36,808 bases of DNA from an uncultured Porphyromonadaceae bacterium (lineage in GTDB: Bacteria; Bacteroidota; Bacteroidia; Bacteroidales; Muribaculaceae): assembly GCA_947176295.1 (NCBI GenBank), contig CAMWQB010000012.1:1-36808 (forward strand), read 5' to 3'. The position numbers and the translations under genes are program-made. A model generated the notes under the pieces. The model made no database searches. It saw only the letters and a list, made by a program, of their open reading frames with translations, and had not been told where the DNA came from. The stretch's first letter is position 1, and every line of letters begins with the position of its first letter. Below, piece by piece: positions 8,250-16,400 of the stretch.

Positions 8250-8749
8250 AAAAATCTCTTCTTCTCATCGTTCTGCTCATAGCCGCCGCTGCTTCTGCCT
8301 TCGCTCAGCAGCCGCCCTCCGATCTCTCGGAGGCCCGTCGCGACAAGTATATCTCGGAAATCCGGCAGTATAAGCACGAGTGCATCGCCCGGGAGCTCGA
8401 CCTCACGAAAGAGCAACAGCGCGAATTCTTCCCCGTTTACGACGAAATGGAAGACCAGATCATGAAGCTCAGCAACGAAACAAGGGAGCTCGAACGAAAA
8501 ACCGACGCAAACCCGGATGCGTCCGAAGCCGAGCTCGAAGCTGCCGCGATAGCCATCTATTCCCAGCGCCTCAAGGAAGGACAGATCGAAATGGCTTTCT
8601 ACGAAAAATTCTCGAAAATTCTTAACAATCGACAGATACTGCGCCTCAAAAACACCGAACGCAAGTTCACCCAAAGGCTCATGAAGCATCATCGAAATGC
8701 CCGAAAGGACGCATCCGCAAGAGATGCTTCTTCAAAACGCCAAAAGTAA
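8246..8749 (+). CDS. Spy/CpxP-like periplasmic protein
   Basis: A 167-residue exported helical protein. The signal peptide is residues 1-20 (cleavage after AFA). The segment LDLTKEQQREFFPVYDEME (51-69) matches the LTxxQ motif of the Spy/CpxP fold, and the rest is charged helix ending in a Lys/Arg-rich tail. Members act as periplasmic chaperones or stress sensors. In Bacteroidetes such proteins commonly sit in ECF operons, so it may report envelope stress or be a target of the pathway. It is translationally coupled to the upstream membrane protein. Confidence 0.82.
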   Translation: MKKSLLLIVLLIAAAASAFAQQPPSDLSEARRDKYISEIRQYKHECIARELDLTKEQQREFFPVYDEMEDQIMKLSNETRELERKTDANPDASEAELEAAAIAIYSQRLKEGQIEMAFYEKFSKILNNRQILRLKNTERKFTQRLMKHHRNARKDASARDASSKRQK

Positions 8750-8759
8750 TAAAGCAGCA

Positions 8760-8820
8760 AGGACTACGCTTCAAGGCATCTAAATCCCTTTAATGCCCGG
8801 GCGTAGTCCTCTTTCTTTCT
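8760..8820 (+). terminator. Terminator of the ECF sigma operon
   Basis: AGGACTACGC (8760-8769) pairs with GCGTAGTCCT (8801-8810), with an inner stem GGCAT/ATGCC, followed by a T/C-rich run CTTTCTTTCT. Confidence 0.75.
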
Positions 8821-8863
8821 AAACCAATCAATCCCACAGAATTTTTTTCTTATTACAGACAGA

Positions 8864-9667
8864 ATGCCTGTACGCACACCCGACGAAACGCTCAAAGCCG
8901 GATTCGACGCCGGCACGCGAAAAGCAGCCCTCACCTCCCGCGGCTCCTTCGGACGCTTCGCCGTCCTCTCGATCCTTGCCGGTGCATACATCGCTCTCGG
9001 CGGCGTCCTTTCCCTCATCGTTGGCTACGGATTCCCTGAAGCCACAGCGGCAAACCCCTCCCTCCAGCGCCTCCTCAGCGGCCTCGTCTTTCCCATCGGC
9101 CTTATGCTCGTGGTCGTGCTCGGTGCCGAGCTCTTCACCGGCAACAACGCTCTCCTCATGCCCCCGCTTATATCCCGACGCTTGACCTTCCTGTCCGTTG
9201 CCCGAAACTGGACACTCGTCTGGATCGGAAACTTTATCGGAGCCTTCGCAGTCGCCTGGTTCATGGTCTACCTCTGCGGCCTTACCACACCCGAGCCTTA
9301 CCACGGAGCCATTTGCCGCATTGCCGAAGCCAAGGTCTCCGCTTCCCCCGCTGTCATCTTCCTCAAAGGCATAGGCGCAAACTGGTGTGTCTGCCTGGCC
9401 GTCTGGCTCGCCCTCTCCGGGCGGCGTCTCTCCGAGAAGCTCATCGCCTGCCAGATTCCGGTCATGGCCTTCGTAATCCTCGGATACGAGCACTGCGTGG
9501 CAAACATGTTCTTCATCCCCCTGGGCATGATGGAAGGAGCTGACGTCAGCATCTACGACCTCTTTGCCGCCAACCTCCTCCCCGCCACCGTCGGAAACAT
9601 CGTCGGGGGTGCCGTATTCGTCGGATGTGCCCACTACTACTTATACCATAAGAACATCGAAAAATAA
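8864..9667 (+). CDS. Formate/nitrite transporter (FNT) family channel
   Basis: A 267-residue inner membrane protein of the FNT family (FocA, NirC, HSC), pentameric channels for small monovalent anions such as formate, nitrite or hydrosulfide. Six hydrophobic helices are visible. Family landmarks are AELFTGNN (88-95), Lys169 before GANWCVCLA (171-179), and the central histidine in GYEHCVANMF (His210). The substrate cannot be assigned; no pyruvate formate-lyase or nitrite reductase gene is adjacent. Its TAA overlaps the ATG of the next gene by 1 nt. Confidence 0.92.
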   Translation: MPVRTPDETLKAGFDAGTRKAALTSRGSFGRFAVLSILAGAYIALGGVLSLIVGYGFPEATAANPSLQRLLSGLVFPIGLMLVVVLGAELFTGNNALLMPPLISRRLTFLSVARNWTLVWIGNFIGAFAVAWFMVYLCGLTTPEPYHGAICRIAEAKVSASPAVIFLKGIGANWCVCLAVWLALSGRRLSEKLIACQIPVMAFVILGYEHCVANMFFIPLGMMEGADVSIYDLFAANLLPATVGNIVGGAVFVGCAHYYLYHKNIEK

Positions 9668-10347
9668 TGCAGGCCCCCAACTTTAGCTTCAGCATAGGCG
9701 ACGACATTCGCGCCGCCGCCCCGCGATACACCCTCCTCGCCATAGAACTCGATATCGACAACAAGCCCACATCCGATGCGCTCTGGTGCGAGATTCAGGC
9801 GGCAGCAGCAGCCGTAGCCCGCGATTTCCGCATGGAAGAAATCCGTCTGCGACCTGCAATAGATGCCACCCGCATCGCCTACAAAGCCCTCGGCAAAGAG
9901 CCCAACCGCTACCGCCCCTCAGCCGAAGCCCTCAGCCGTCGTGCAGTAAAAGGCCTCGAGCTCTATCGCACCCTCACCGCCATCGACCTCATTAATCTCA
10001 TATCTCTGCGCACGGGCATCAGCATCGGCGGATTCGACGCCGACCGCATCGACGGTACCCACCTCGCATATGGCCGCGGCCGCGTAGGAGAGCCGTACGA
10101 AGCCATCGGTCGCGGCCCCCTGAATATCGACGGCCTCCCCGTCTGGCGCGATGCAATAGGCGGGATAGGCACCCCCACATCCGACAACGAGCGAACAAAG
10201 CTCTCCGAGCACACCCGTCGCCTCCTTATGACCGTCAATATCTATCACGAAATGACCCGCAACGAAATCGACGCCCTCGCCTCCGAGATCATAGCCGCAT
10301 TCGAGCGCCACGCCGCCGCCACAAATCCCCGGGTAGCAGTAATTTAA
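9667..10347 (+). CDS. B3/B4 (PheRS beta-like) domain protein
   Basis: A 226-residue soluble protein made almost wholly of a B3/B4 domain, the fold found in the beta subunit of phenylalanyl-tRNA synthetase, where it edits Tyr-tRNA(Phe). Matching parts are RIAYKALGKEPNRYRPSAEALSRRAVKG, the helix DLINLISLRTGISIGGFD, and the C-terminal TPTSDNERTKLSEHTRRLLMTVNIY. Stand-alone members are common in bacteria and of uncertain role; editing of mischarged tRNA or amino acids is one proposal. It starts inside the stop codon of the FNT channel gene, so the two are co-translated. Confidence 0.85.
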   Translation: MQAPNFSFSIGDDIRAAAPRYTLLAIELDIDNKPTSDALWCEIQAAAAAVARDFRMEEIRLRPAIDATRIAYKALGKEPNRYRPSAEALSRRAVKGLELYRTLTAIDLINLISLRTGISIGGFDADRIDGTHLAYGRGRVGEPYEAIGRGPLNIDGLPVWRDAIGGIGTPTSDNERTKLSEHTRRLLMTVNIYHEMTRNEIDALASEIIAAFERHAAATNPRVAVI

Positions 10348-10360
10348 AATTCAGGCACGT

Positions 10361-10410
10361 AAAAAAATCCCGCCCGAATGTCGTGGCATAGGCGCGACAT
10401 CCCGGCGGGA
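10361..10410 (-). terminator. Terminator of tpx, possibly bidirectional
   Basis: GGCGGGA (10404-10410) pairs with TCCCGCC (10368-10374), with an inner stem CGACAT/ATGTCG. Read on the minus strand it ends in a run of seven T. It lies between two convergent genes and may also stop the plus-strand FNT operon. Confidence 0.85.
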
Positions 10411-10455
10411 ATTCCCATCTCTTGAGGAGAGAGGAGAATAAGAAAAATCGTATGA

Positions 10456-10968
10456 TTAATAGAACTTGCCCTCGAGCACGCGGATAGCAGCATCGTAGTC
10501 CGGTTCCATCGTAATTTCGTTCACGAGGTCCCTGAATTCAACCTTGCCATCCTTATCGATTATCAGAACGCAACGAGCCAAAAGCCCTTCAAGAGGACCA
10601 TCAACAAGCTGTAGACCATATTCCTGGGCGAACTTAGGCGAGCGGAACGCCGAAGCCACCACAACATTGTCCAGACCCTCGGTCGTGCAGAAGCGGCTCA
10701 TGGCGAACGGAAGGTCCATCGACACGCAAACCACCACAGTATCCTTCAGCTTTGATGCTTCCTGGTTGAAGCGGCGAACCGAAGCAGCGCACACTGGCGT
10801 GTCGAGGCTCGGAAATACATTCAGAACAACCGTCTTACCCTTGAAGTCATCAAGGCTGATCTCATTCAAGTCCTTTCCGATAAGTTTAAAATCAGGTGCC
10901 TTCGAACCAACAACAGGCACCTCGCCGTATGTGTGGCACGGCTGGCCGTTAAAATAGATTGTTTCCAT
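10456..10968 (-). CDS. tpx: Thiol peroxidase
   Basis: A 170-residue atypical two-Cys peroxiredoxin that reduces hydrogen peroxide and alkyl hydroperoxides in the cytoplasm, using thioredoxin. The peroxidatic cysteine is Cys60 in PSLDTPVCAASVRRFN and the resolving cysteine is Cys94 in SRFCTTEGL, both at the positions known for E. coli Tpx. Full length, monocistronic, with its own terminator. An imperfect -7 box TGTATTTG lies at 11008-11015 on the minus strand. Confidence 0.96.
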   Translation of the reverse strand: METIYFNGQPCHTYGEVPVVGSKAPDFKLIGKDLNEISLDDFKGKTVVLNVFPSLDTPVCAASVRRFNQEASKLKDTVVVCVSMDLPFAMSRFCTTEGLDNVVVASAFRSPKFAQEYGLQLVDGPLEGLLARCVLIIDKDGKVEFRDLVNEITMEPDYDAAIRVLEGKFY

Positions 10969-11051
10969 GAGGGAGTATTCAGTTATTTAGAGTTTCGTTT
11001 AAATTCACAAATACAACAAATCCGCCCCCCCAACGGTTCATCCCACATAAG

Positions 11052-11083
11052 TTTGTATAGTCCAAAAAAAATTACTACCTTTG
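11052..11083 (+). promoter_or_regulatory. Promoter of the tRNA-Arg gene
   Basis: TTTG (11052-11055), 20 nt, then TACCTTTG (11076-11083), a full match to the Bacteroidetes consensus. The expected start is about 105 nt before the tRNA. Confidence 0.7.
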
Positions 11084-11136
11084 CCCCGCACTTCGAGAAA
11101 AGGCATCCCAAAAGTCGAAAACTCGACCGTACTCAC

Positions 11137-11164
11137 TTGTAGGGACGTGCCTCCGGCACGTTTC
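11137..11164 (+). repeat. Dispersed element, type A
   Basis: TTGTAGGGACGTGCC begins the element; ACGTGCC and GGCACGT form a perfect 7-bp stem around TCC. It lies inside the predicted 5' leader of the tRNA-Arg transcript. Confidence 0.7.
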
Positions 11165-11195
11165 CAACACCCGCAAAAGCGAACATAAATAACAA

Positions 11196-11267
11196 GGCTT
11201 GGTAGTTCAACGGATAGAACAAGGGTTTCCTAAACCTTAGATCGGGGTTCGATTCCCCGCCGAGCTA
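11196..11267 (+). tRNA. tRNA-Arg (CCU)
   Basis: A complete cloverleaf: acceptor GGCTTGG with CCGAGCT (two G-T pairs), D arm with TAGTTCAACGGATAGAACA, anticodon stem AGGGT/ACCTT around the loop TTCCTAA (anticodon CCT), T stem with GGTTCGATTCC, and discriminator A at 11267. CCA is not encoded. Confidence 0.93.
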
Positions 11268-11358
11268 CAAATATCTGTAGATAAACAGCTTACGCTTGTA
11301 GAGCCTCTCCCCGGATGCCTCCTCTCATGCAGCGATGTGATTGCGATTAGAAAGGAGA

Positions 11359-11411
11359 GCAGGTCGTCTTGCTAACGCAAGCGGCTCACGCCGATAACCC
11401 GACCTGCGGCC
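11359..11411 (-). repeat. Dispersed palindrome, type B, expanded branched copy
   Basis: The outer stem GCAGGTCG (11359-11366) pairs with CGACCTGC (11400-11407). Inside are two perfect hairpins: CTTGC/GCAAG (11368-11381) and CGGC/GCCG (11382-11393). The result is a three-stem junction. As in the other copies, the minus strand continues into TCTCCTTTCT. Confidence 0.7.
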
Positions 11412-11439
11412 CCAAAAGGCGACAACCCGACCATTCCCG

Positions 11440-11469
11440 TTTGTAGGGACGTGCCTTCGGCACGTTGGA
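11440..11469 (+). repeat. Dispersed element, type A
   Basis: TTTGTAGGGACGTGCC is followed by a perfect palindrome ACGTGCC-TTC-GGCACGT and TTGGA. It is nearly identical to the copy at 11137-11164. Confidence 0.75.
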
Positions 11470-11528
11470 CGCAGAGAGTAAACCAAAGTCGCTAACAATC
11501 CCCCAAGTTAGAGTTTTCAGAATCGTCA

Positions 11529-11554
11529 GACAAGTCCGACTTGTCCGACAAGTC
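11529..11554. repeat. Alternating inverted octamers
   Basis: GACAAGTC (11529-11536), GACTTGTC (11538-11545) and GACAAGTC (11547-11554) alternate in orientation with a single C between, giving a 9-bp period. Looser versions flank it and a diverged version lies at about 205-250. Confidence 0.6.
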
Positions 11555-11617
11555 AGATCCGTCCGACCCCATTAGCTTGTCGGCCCCGCTAAAAACGAAA
11601 CTGAGAGCGGCAATGGC

Positions 11618-12106
11618 TTAAATCCTATAAATCAACGCCGACGCCTGCGCCGCTATACCCTCCCCGCGGCCCGTAAAGCCAAGCCGCTCCGTAGTCGTAG
11701 CTTTCACCGATACATCCCCCGGTTCCACGCACAGATCCGTCGCAATACGCGATTGCATCTCAGCAATATAAGGCCGCATTTTAGGAGCCTGCGCGATGAT
11801 GCTCACGTCCACATTTCCCACGCCCCAGCCTTCGCGTTCGAGAAGAGCGCGCACCCCACGCAAAAGCTTCCGCGAATCCACATCCTTCCATTCCGGGTCC
11901 GTATCAGGGAAGTGCGCCCCTATATCTCCCAGAGCCGCAGCCCCCAGGAGAGCATCGATAAGCGCATGGATAGCCACATCTGCATCGCTGTGGCCCAGCA
12001 GTCCCTTCTCATATGGAATTTCCACGCCGCCGATTATGCAGCGCCGCCCCTCAGTGAGGCGATGTACGTCGAAGCCCGTGCCCGTACGGAATGTCGGTTT
12101 TCCCAT
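11618..12106 (-). CDS. ispF: 2-C-methyl-D-erythritol 2,4-cyclodiphosphate synthase
   Basis: A 162-residue enzyme of the MEP isoprenoid pathway. It cyclises CDP-methylerythritol 2-phosphate, releasing CMP. Metal ligands are Asp13 and His15 (GFDVHRL) and His47; the GHSDADV loop (38-44) and the C-terminal [19 protein letters not shown] motif are intact. The ATG at 12106 is chosen because the longer frame would need a TTG. It lies 25 nt after porV and is probably read from the porV transcript. Confidence 0.95.
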   Translation of the reverse strand: MGKPTFRTGTGFDVHRLTEGRRCIIGGVEIPYEKGLLGHSDADVAIHALIDALLGAAALGDIGAHFPDTDPEWKDVDSRKLLRGVRALLEREGWGVGNVDVSIIAQAPKMRPYIAEMQSRIATDLCVEPGDVSVKATTTERLGFTGRGEGIAAQASALIYRI

Positions 12107-12131
12107 TGTCGCGTCAGCCAAAAATTATATC

Positions 12132-13328
12132 TCAACGTTTGCCAAGGAGATCCTTTAGGCCATCCATGTCGAAAGTAAGGGTAAAGCGCAGCGTCTGGTC
12201 AAGAGGAGACGTCTGAGCCGTGGCAAGCATATACGACGCATCCAGTCGCACCACGTTCAGCGAGAAGCCCGCGCCAAAACCGAAATACTGGCGGTTGCCC
12301 TTGAATTCATTTTCGTAATAGTAGCCCGCACGCACAAAGAATTGCTGATTGTAGCTGTACTCGGCGCCGAAGCTCACGTTGATTTCGCGCATCTCCTCGC
12401 CGAATCCCCCCGGCGCATCGCTGAAACTCTTGAAGATACCCGTAAACGGGCTCATGTTCTTCCAGTCCTCGAGCGCGTTCAGGTAATCCCGCTGGCCCTC
12501 GGTCGTGTCCATATCGTAGTCAGCCTCGCGGGGACGCGCCGGCACCAGCAGCTTGTTCAGGTCCACCCCCAGCGAGAGTGTGTGGTAGTCAGCCAGCGGA
12601 AACATAAAGTTCGTGCCTATCTTCAGGTTCGTGGGAAGGAAGGCCGGATCCTCGCCGTTGTTGAAGGCTACCTTCGTACCGATGTTCGAGATATTCCATC
12701 CCCACGACCATTGGCACTCGTTCCGGCCGATGATAGGGTAGGTCGTGAAGTAGCCCGCGAGGTCGGCCGAGAAAGCCGAAGCCCCGGTGGTCTGGTCGCC
12801 GGCATACGAATCGCTGAAGCCCAGGTCCGAATAGATATAGCGGAACACCACACCCATCGAGAACTTCTCCGACAGCTTGCGCGAGTAGCCCATATCGAAG
12901 CTCAGCTCGTAGGGGTTGAGCGTCTGCGTGGCAGTCTCCGACGGGTCCTGCGACGTTACCTCACCCAGCGAGAAGTAGCGCAGCGAAGCGCTCACGGCCT
13001 GGTTGTCCGAGCTTCCCACCTTCCAGTAGCCCGCAAGATTGGCCAGGAATATGTCATTCACCAGTTTGCGCAGCCACGGCGTGTAGCTCAGGCTCACGCC
13101 CGCCGACGAGTACGCAAACGCATATTTCGACGGATTCCAGAACTGAGAGTTCGCATCCGGGTCCGTGGCCGCGCCAAGGTCGCCCATCGACGCCCCGCGC
13201 GCATCAGGTGCGATGCTCAGCGACGTTACGCCCGTTTCAATAGGGTTGAATTCATTCTTTTGAGCTCCGGCTCCGATGCTCGTCAGAGCAGCCACTGCCA
13301 GTATGATTGCAAGAATTTTAGTCTTCAT
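12132..13328 (-). CDS. porV: Type IX secretion outer membrane protein PorV (LptO)
   Basis: A 398-residue FadL-like beta-barrel protein. The signal peptide is about residues 1-22. The family hallmark follows directly: GVTSLSIAPDARGASMGDLGAATDPDA, then NSQFWNPSKYAFA. Alternating aromatic strands fill the rest, ending in LRFTLTFDMDGL near the C-terminus. PorV shuttles type IX cargo from the translocon to the PorU sortase. It lies downstream of a PorU-like gene, as porU-porV do in Porphyromonas gingivalis; a hairpin separates the two genes here. Confidence 0.92.
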   Translation of the reverse strand: MKTKILAIILAVAALTSIGAGAQKNEFNPIETGVTSLSIAPDARGASMGDLGAATDPDANSQFWNPSKYAFAYSSAGVSLSYTPWLRKLVNDIFLANLAGYWKVGSSDNQAVSASLRYFSLGEVTSQDPSETATQTLNPYELSFDMGYSRKLSEKFSMGVVFRYIYSDLGFSDSYAGDQTTGASAFSADLAGYFTTYPIIGRNECQWSWGWNISNIGTKVAFNNGEDPAFLPTNLKIGTNFMFPLADYHTLSLGVDLNKLLVPARPREADYDMDTTEGQRDYLNALEDWKNMSPFTGIFKSFSDAPGGFGEEMREINVSFGAEYSYNQQFFVRAGYYYENEFKGNRQYFGFGAGFSLNVVRLDASYMLATAQTSPLDQTLRFTLTFDMDGLKDLLGKR

Positions 13329-13372
13329 CTATATTTGCTTCTTGGAAAATTCAATAGTATGCTTATAAAATA

Positions 13373-13406
13373 ACTCCCCGGAGCACGATTTATTGCCCCG
13401 GGGAGT
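13373..13406 (-). terminator. Hairpin between the PorU-like gene and porV
   Basis: ACTCCCCGG (13373-13381) pairs with CCGGGGAGT (13398-13406), a perfect 9-bp stem. On the minus strand it is followed by TATTTTAT, a weak tail, so it may attenuate reading from the PorU-like gene into porV. The plus strand has a better T run (AGATTTTTTT) but no plus-strand gene feeds it. Confidence 0.55.
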
Positions 13407-13427
13407 AGATTTTTTTAGGATTGGCTC

Positions 13428-16400
13428 TTATTTAAGCACCATGAATTCCACCTGTTCGCTGCTTCCGAAGAGGTTGCCGCTGCTCAGCATGGCCTTTGCG
13501 CGATAGATGCCGTCGGCAACCGGAGCTCCCGAATTGTCTTTCAGGTTCCACACATAGGGGAAGCTCACGCCGTCGGCGCTGAACACCGTGTGGCCCAGCG
13601 AATCGAAAATCAGCAGGCGACAGGCAGGTGTCGATTCCCCGTTGTGCGTCATATCGAAGCTTGCTTCCGTGCGCACCGGAGCCGAGCCGTCGGTTTCATC
13701 CTCAGTTGCCCCGGCATCCTTGCAAGTCAGCTCGCCCTTGAGATCGGAGCTCAGGACGTAGAAGTCGAGTTCGGCCTCGCCCGTGCTGCCAAGATTGCTC
13801 TGCAGCGAGAGTTTCAGCGTGTGGCGTCCGTCCGACAGGCCCTCGAACTTACGGCTCAGTATCACCGTGCCTCCGTCCGTATATTCTGCTCCGTTGTAGA
13901 TGTCGCTGTAGCTCGTTGCCACATCGAGTGTCAGGCGTCCGGTCGTCGTCAGCCCGTTGTTGGCCATGTTGAGGCCGCTATCGGGGATTCGCACCACGGC
14001 ATAGAGCGTGAAGGCCGGGCCCGTCAGGTCGCCGTGGCCGAAGTCAGGACGGTCGATATACATCGACAGTATCTCCGGAGCCTCTGGATTCAGGCTCGAC
14101 TCAAAGTCCTCGCCCGGCTCGGCCAGATAGAGATTCGTCGCCGTCGTGGCGGCCATGTCGCCCGTAGTAGGATTCGTCGCCGTCAGAACCATGCGGTTGA
14201 GATCCCCGTAGTTCACGAGGTCAGGCAGCACAATCTCAGCTTCGAAGCGGCCGCCTTCCACCTCGAAGGGTGCCTCGCCGAGGGTCTGATGGTCGAGCTT
14301 CGAGCGCACCTTCAGCGTCTGAGGCTGCCCGTTGCCGGCCTTGTAGTCGGGATTGCTTACGCTCATTTCGTTGCCCTTACGAGGGGTTTCATACACTTCC
14401 ACCAGACCCGAACCCGAGAAGCCGGCCCCGCTCTTTCCGTCCTTGCGCACGATGTGGCCCGCAATCTTTATGGGGCTCAGAGGCGATATGCTCATCTTCT
14501 GCGATGCATCGTACGGGTTTCCGTCGATGGTTTCGATCACAAGCTCATAGGCAGGTACAGGCATCGGCACGGCCGGGTCGCCAAGATAATTGTAGCAGAG
14601 CGTATTCGTTACCGAAGCTGCGCTTGCGCCGGGCGCCGTAACAACCTCATTGCGTGCCTTCCGGAAGATTTCGCCGTAGGTCATGCCGGGAGTAGCATTT
14701 GCGTAGTGGCGGCAAACGGCCAGATACAGAGGCTGGTTGTACTCGAGATATACCGAGCGGGATGCGCCCACGCCGCCGATGATACCACCGCGCGAAAGCG
14801 ACATCATCGCATCCATAAGCGACGAACTACGGTCGAAGCAGAAGAGGTCGCACGACGAGAAGTGAGCGAACACAGGCGTGTCATACAGTTCGCGTCCCGT
14901 CTGGGCCATGCCCAAGATTCCCACGCCCGACACTCCCGTGGGGCCGCCGTGGCCCGAGTAGCCGAAGAAGCCTTGTCCGCGACGGAACCCGTCCATTATC
15001 ACGGTATGCGCCTCCGAAACTCCGCCCGTGATAGGATAGTCCACCGCATGTGCGCGGGTTACGGTCGCCCCGGGCATGGTCTTTTCAAGTTCCGCAGCGG
15101 CCTCTTCGCCCTGCTGGTAGTGTGCGTTCGAGTCGCCCTGGTCGCTCGACACAACCATGCGGAGATACTCCGCCGGGCTCGGCGGGTTCTGCATGAAAGC
15201 TTCGATTTTCGAATTGGCCGACTGTGCCTGCTGAGGAGTAGGCAAATTCAAACGTCCAACCGTGATGTTCGATTCCGTATAGTGGATCTGCGCAGGGTTG
15301 TAGGTGTCCTGAAGCATGCCGAAATACTGGTCCGACGTATAGCAGCGGTGGAGGTCGCGGGCATGTTCGGCAATTTCTACCTGGAAGGTAAGGAGGCGGT
15401 CCTCAGGCTCTATCACGATGCCGCGGTTGTCCCACGAGCCCGATCCGTACAGAAGAAGATATTTGAACACATCCGATTCACGGTCGTAGAACATCTTCGC
15501 CATGCGGCGGTAAGCCATCGGAGTGCGGGCGCCCGAGGAGAACTCATTGAACACGTCGTCCTGAACGAATACGCCCACGCGGATGCCCTGATACTTCTCG
15601 TGGATTGCCGCAAGAGCACGGGCCTCGTTGGCGAGAGATGCCGTGGTGATGATAGCCATCTCCGGCGTGGCAGTGCCGTGGATGTTGGTGTTGGCCACAT
15701 CCCCGCAGTAGCTCACCGCAGCATGCGTGGCCGACGGCGAGAAAACAACCATGCGACAGGGCTTTGTCTGCTGCGAATAGTAGTGGGGGAACGAGACGGT
15801 CAGGCGCCCTTCTTCGATGTTGTCGTTGCGGCGCACCTCATAGCTCGTGATGTTGAAAGGGTTGTCCACGTTCCAAACCACCGCGTCTAAGGGTGTGTCG
15901 CGCACCTGCACGCGCTGAAGCTCCTTGGCGGCATAGTAGTGCATGATGAGCTGTCGCTCATCGCCTAAGCGCGACTTGCGCGGATAGCACAGATACACCC
16001 TGTCTATCGCCGCGTAGGTCGACTTTGTCCCCGACGGCAGCGTCAGTTTCAGCGTTACGTCTTCGTCTTGGAGCGCGTCTGCAGAGCCATCAGGCTTGCG
16101 GAAACGCTTCTGGCCGTTGGCAATAGCGGAATAGCGCCAGTTGGCGTTCGTGTTCGAGTTGCACTTCCCGTCCTGGCTGTACGTTACTTTCACGTTACCC
16201 GTAACTTCGCTCTCAAGCGCCTCGGCCTGAGGCGAATTCATGTAGAAGTAATACGTGAAGTACGCATCATCCATCTTCACGTTGTTGCGGTCGCTCGGGT
16301 CGAAGTCCTTGATACGAAACGTGATTTCGCGGCTCTCGCCAGGAGAGAGGGCCTTGTCGTGATAGTACACGCCTGCCTTCATAGGGTTCTGTGCCTCATT

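Larger units (their letters stand above)
11268..11617. other. Repeat-rich gene-free spacer after tRNA-Arg
   Basis: No gene is seen between tRNA-Arg and the 3' end of ispF. The spacer is filled by a branched type B element (11359-11411), a type A element (11440-11469) and alternating GACAAGTC/GACTTGTC units (11529-11554). No terminator with a T run follows the tRNA directly. Confidence 0.65.

Noticed and set aside
12342-13373. A 343-codon plus-strand frame
   Set aside because: Antisense to porV; composition is that of a shadow frame.
13590-15890. A 766-codon open frame on the plus strand
   Set aside because: It is antisense to the PorU-like gene, has an Arg/His/Val-rich composition with no domain, and arises from GC-rich third codon positions of the real gene.
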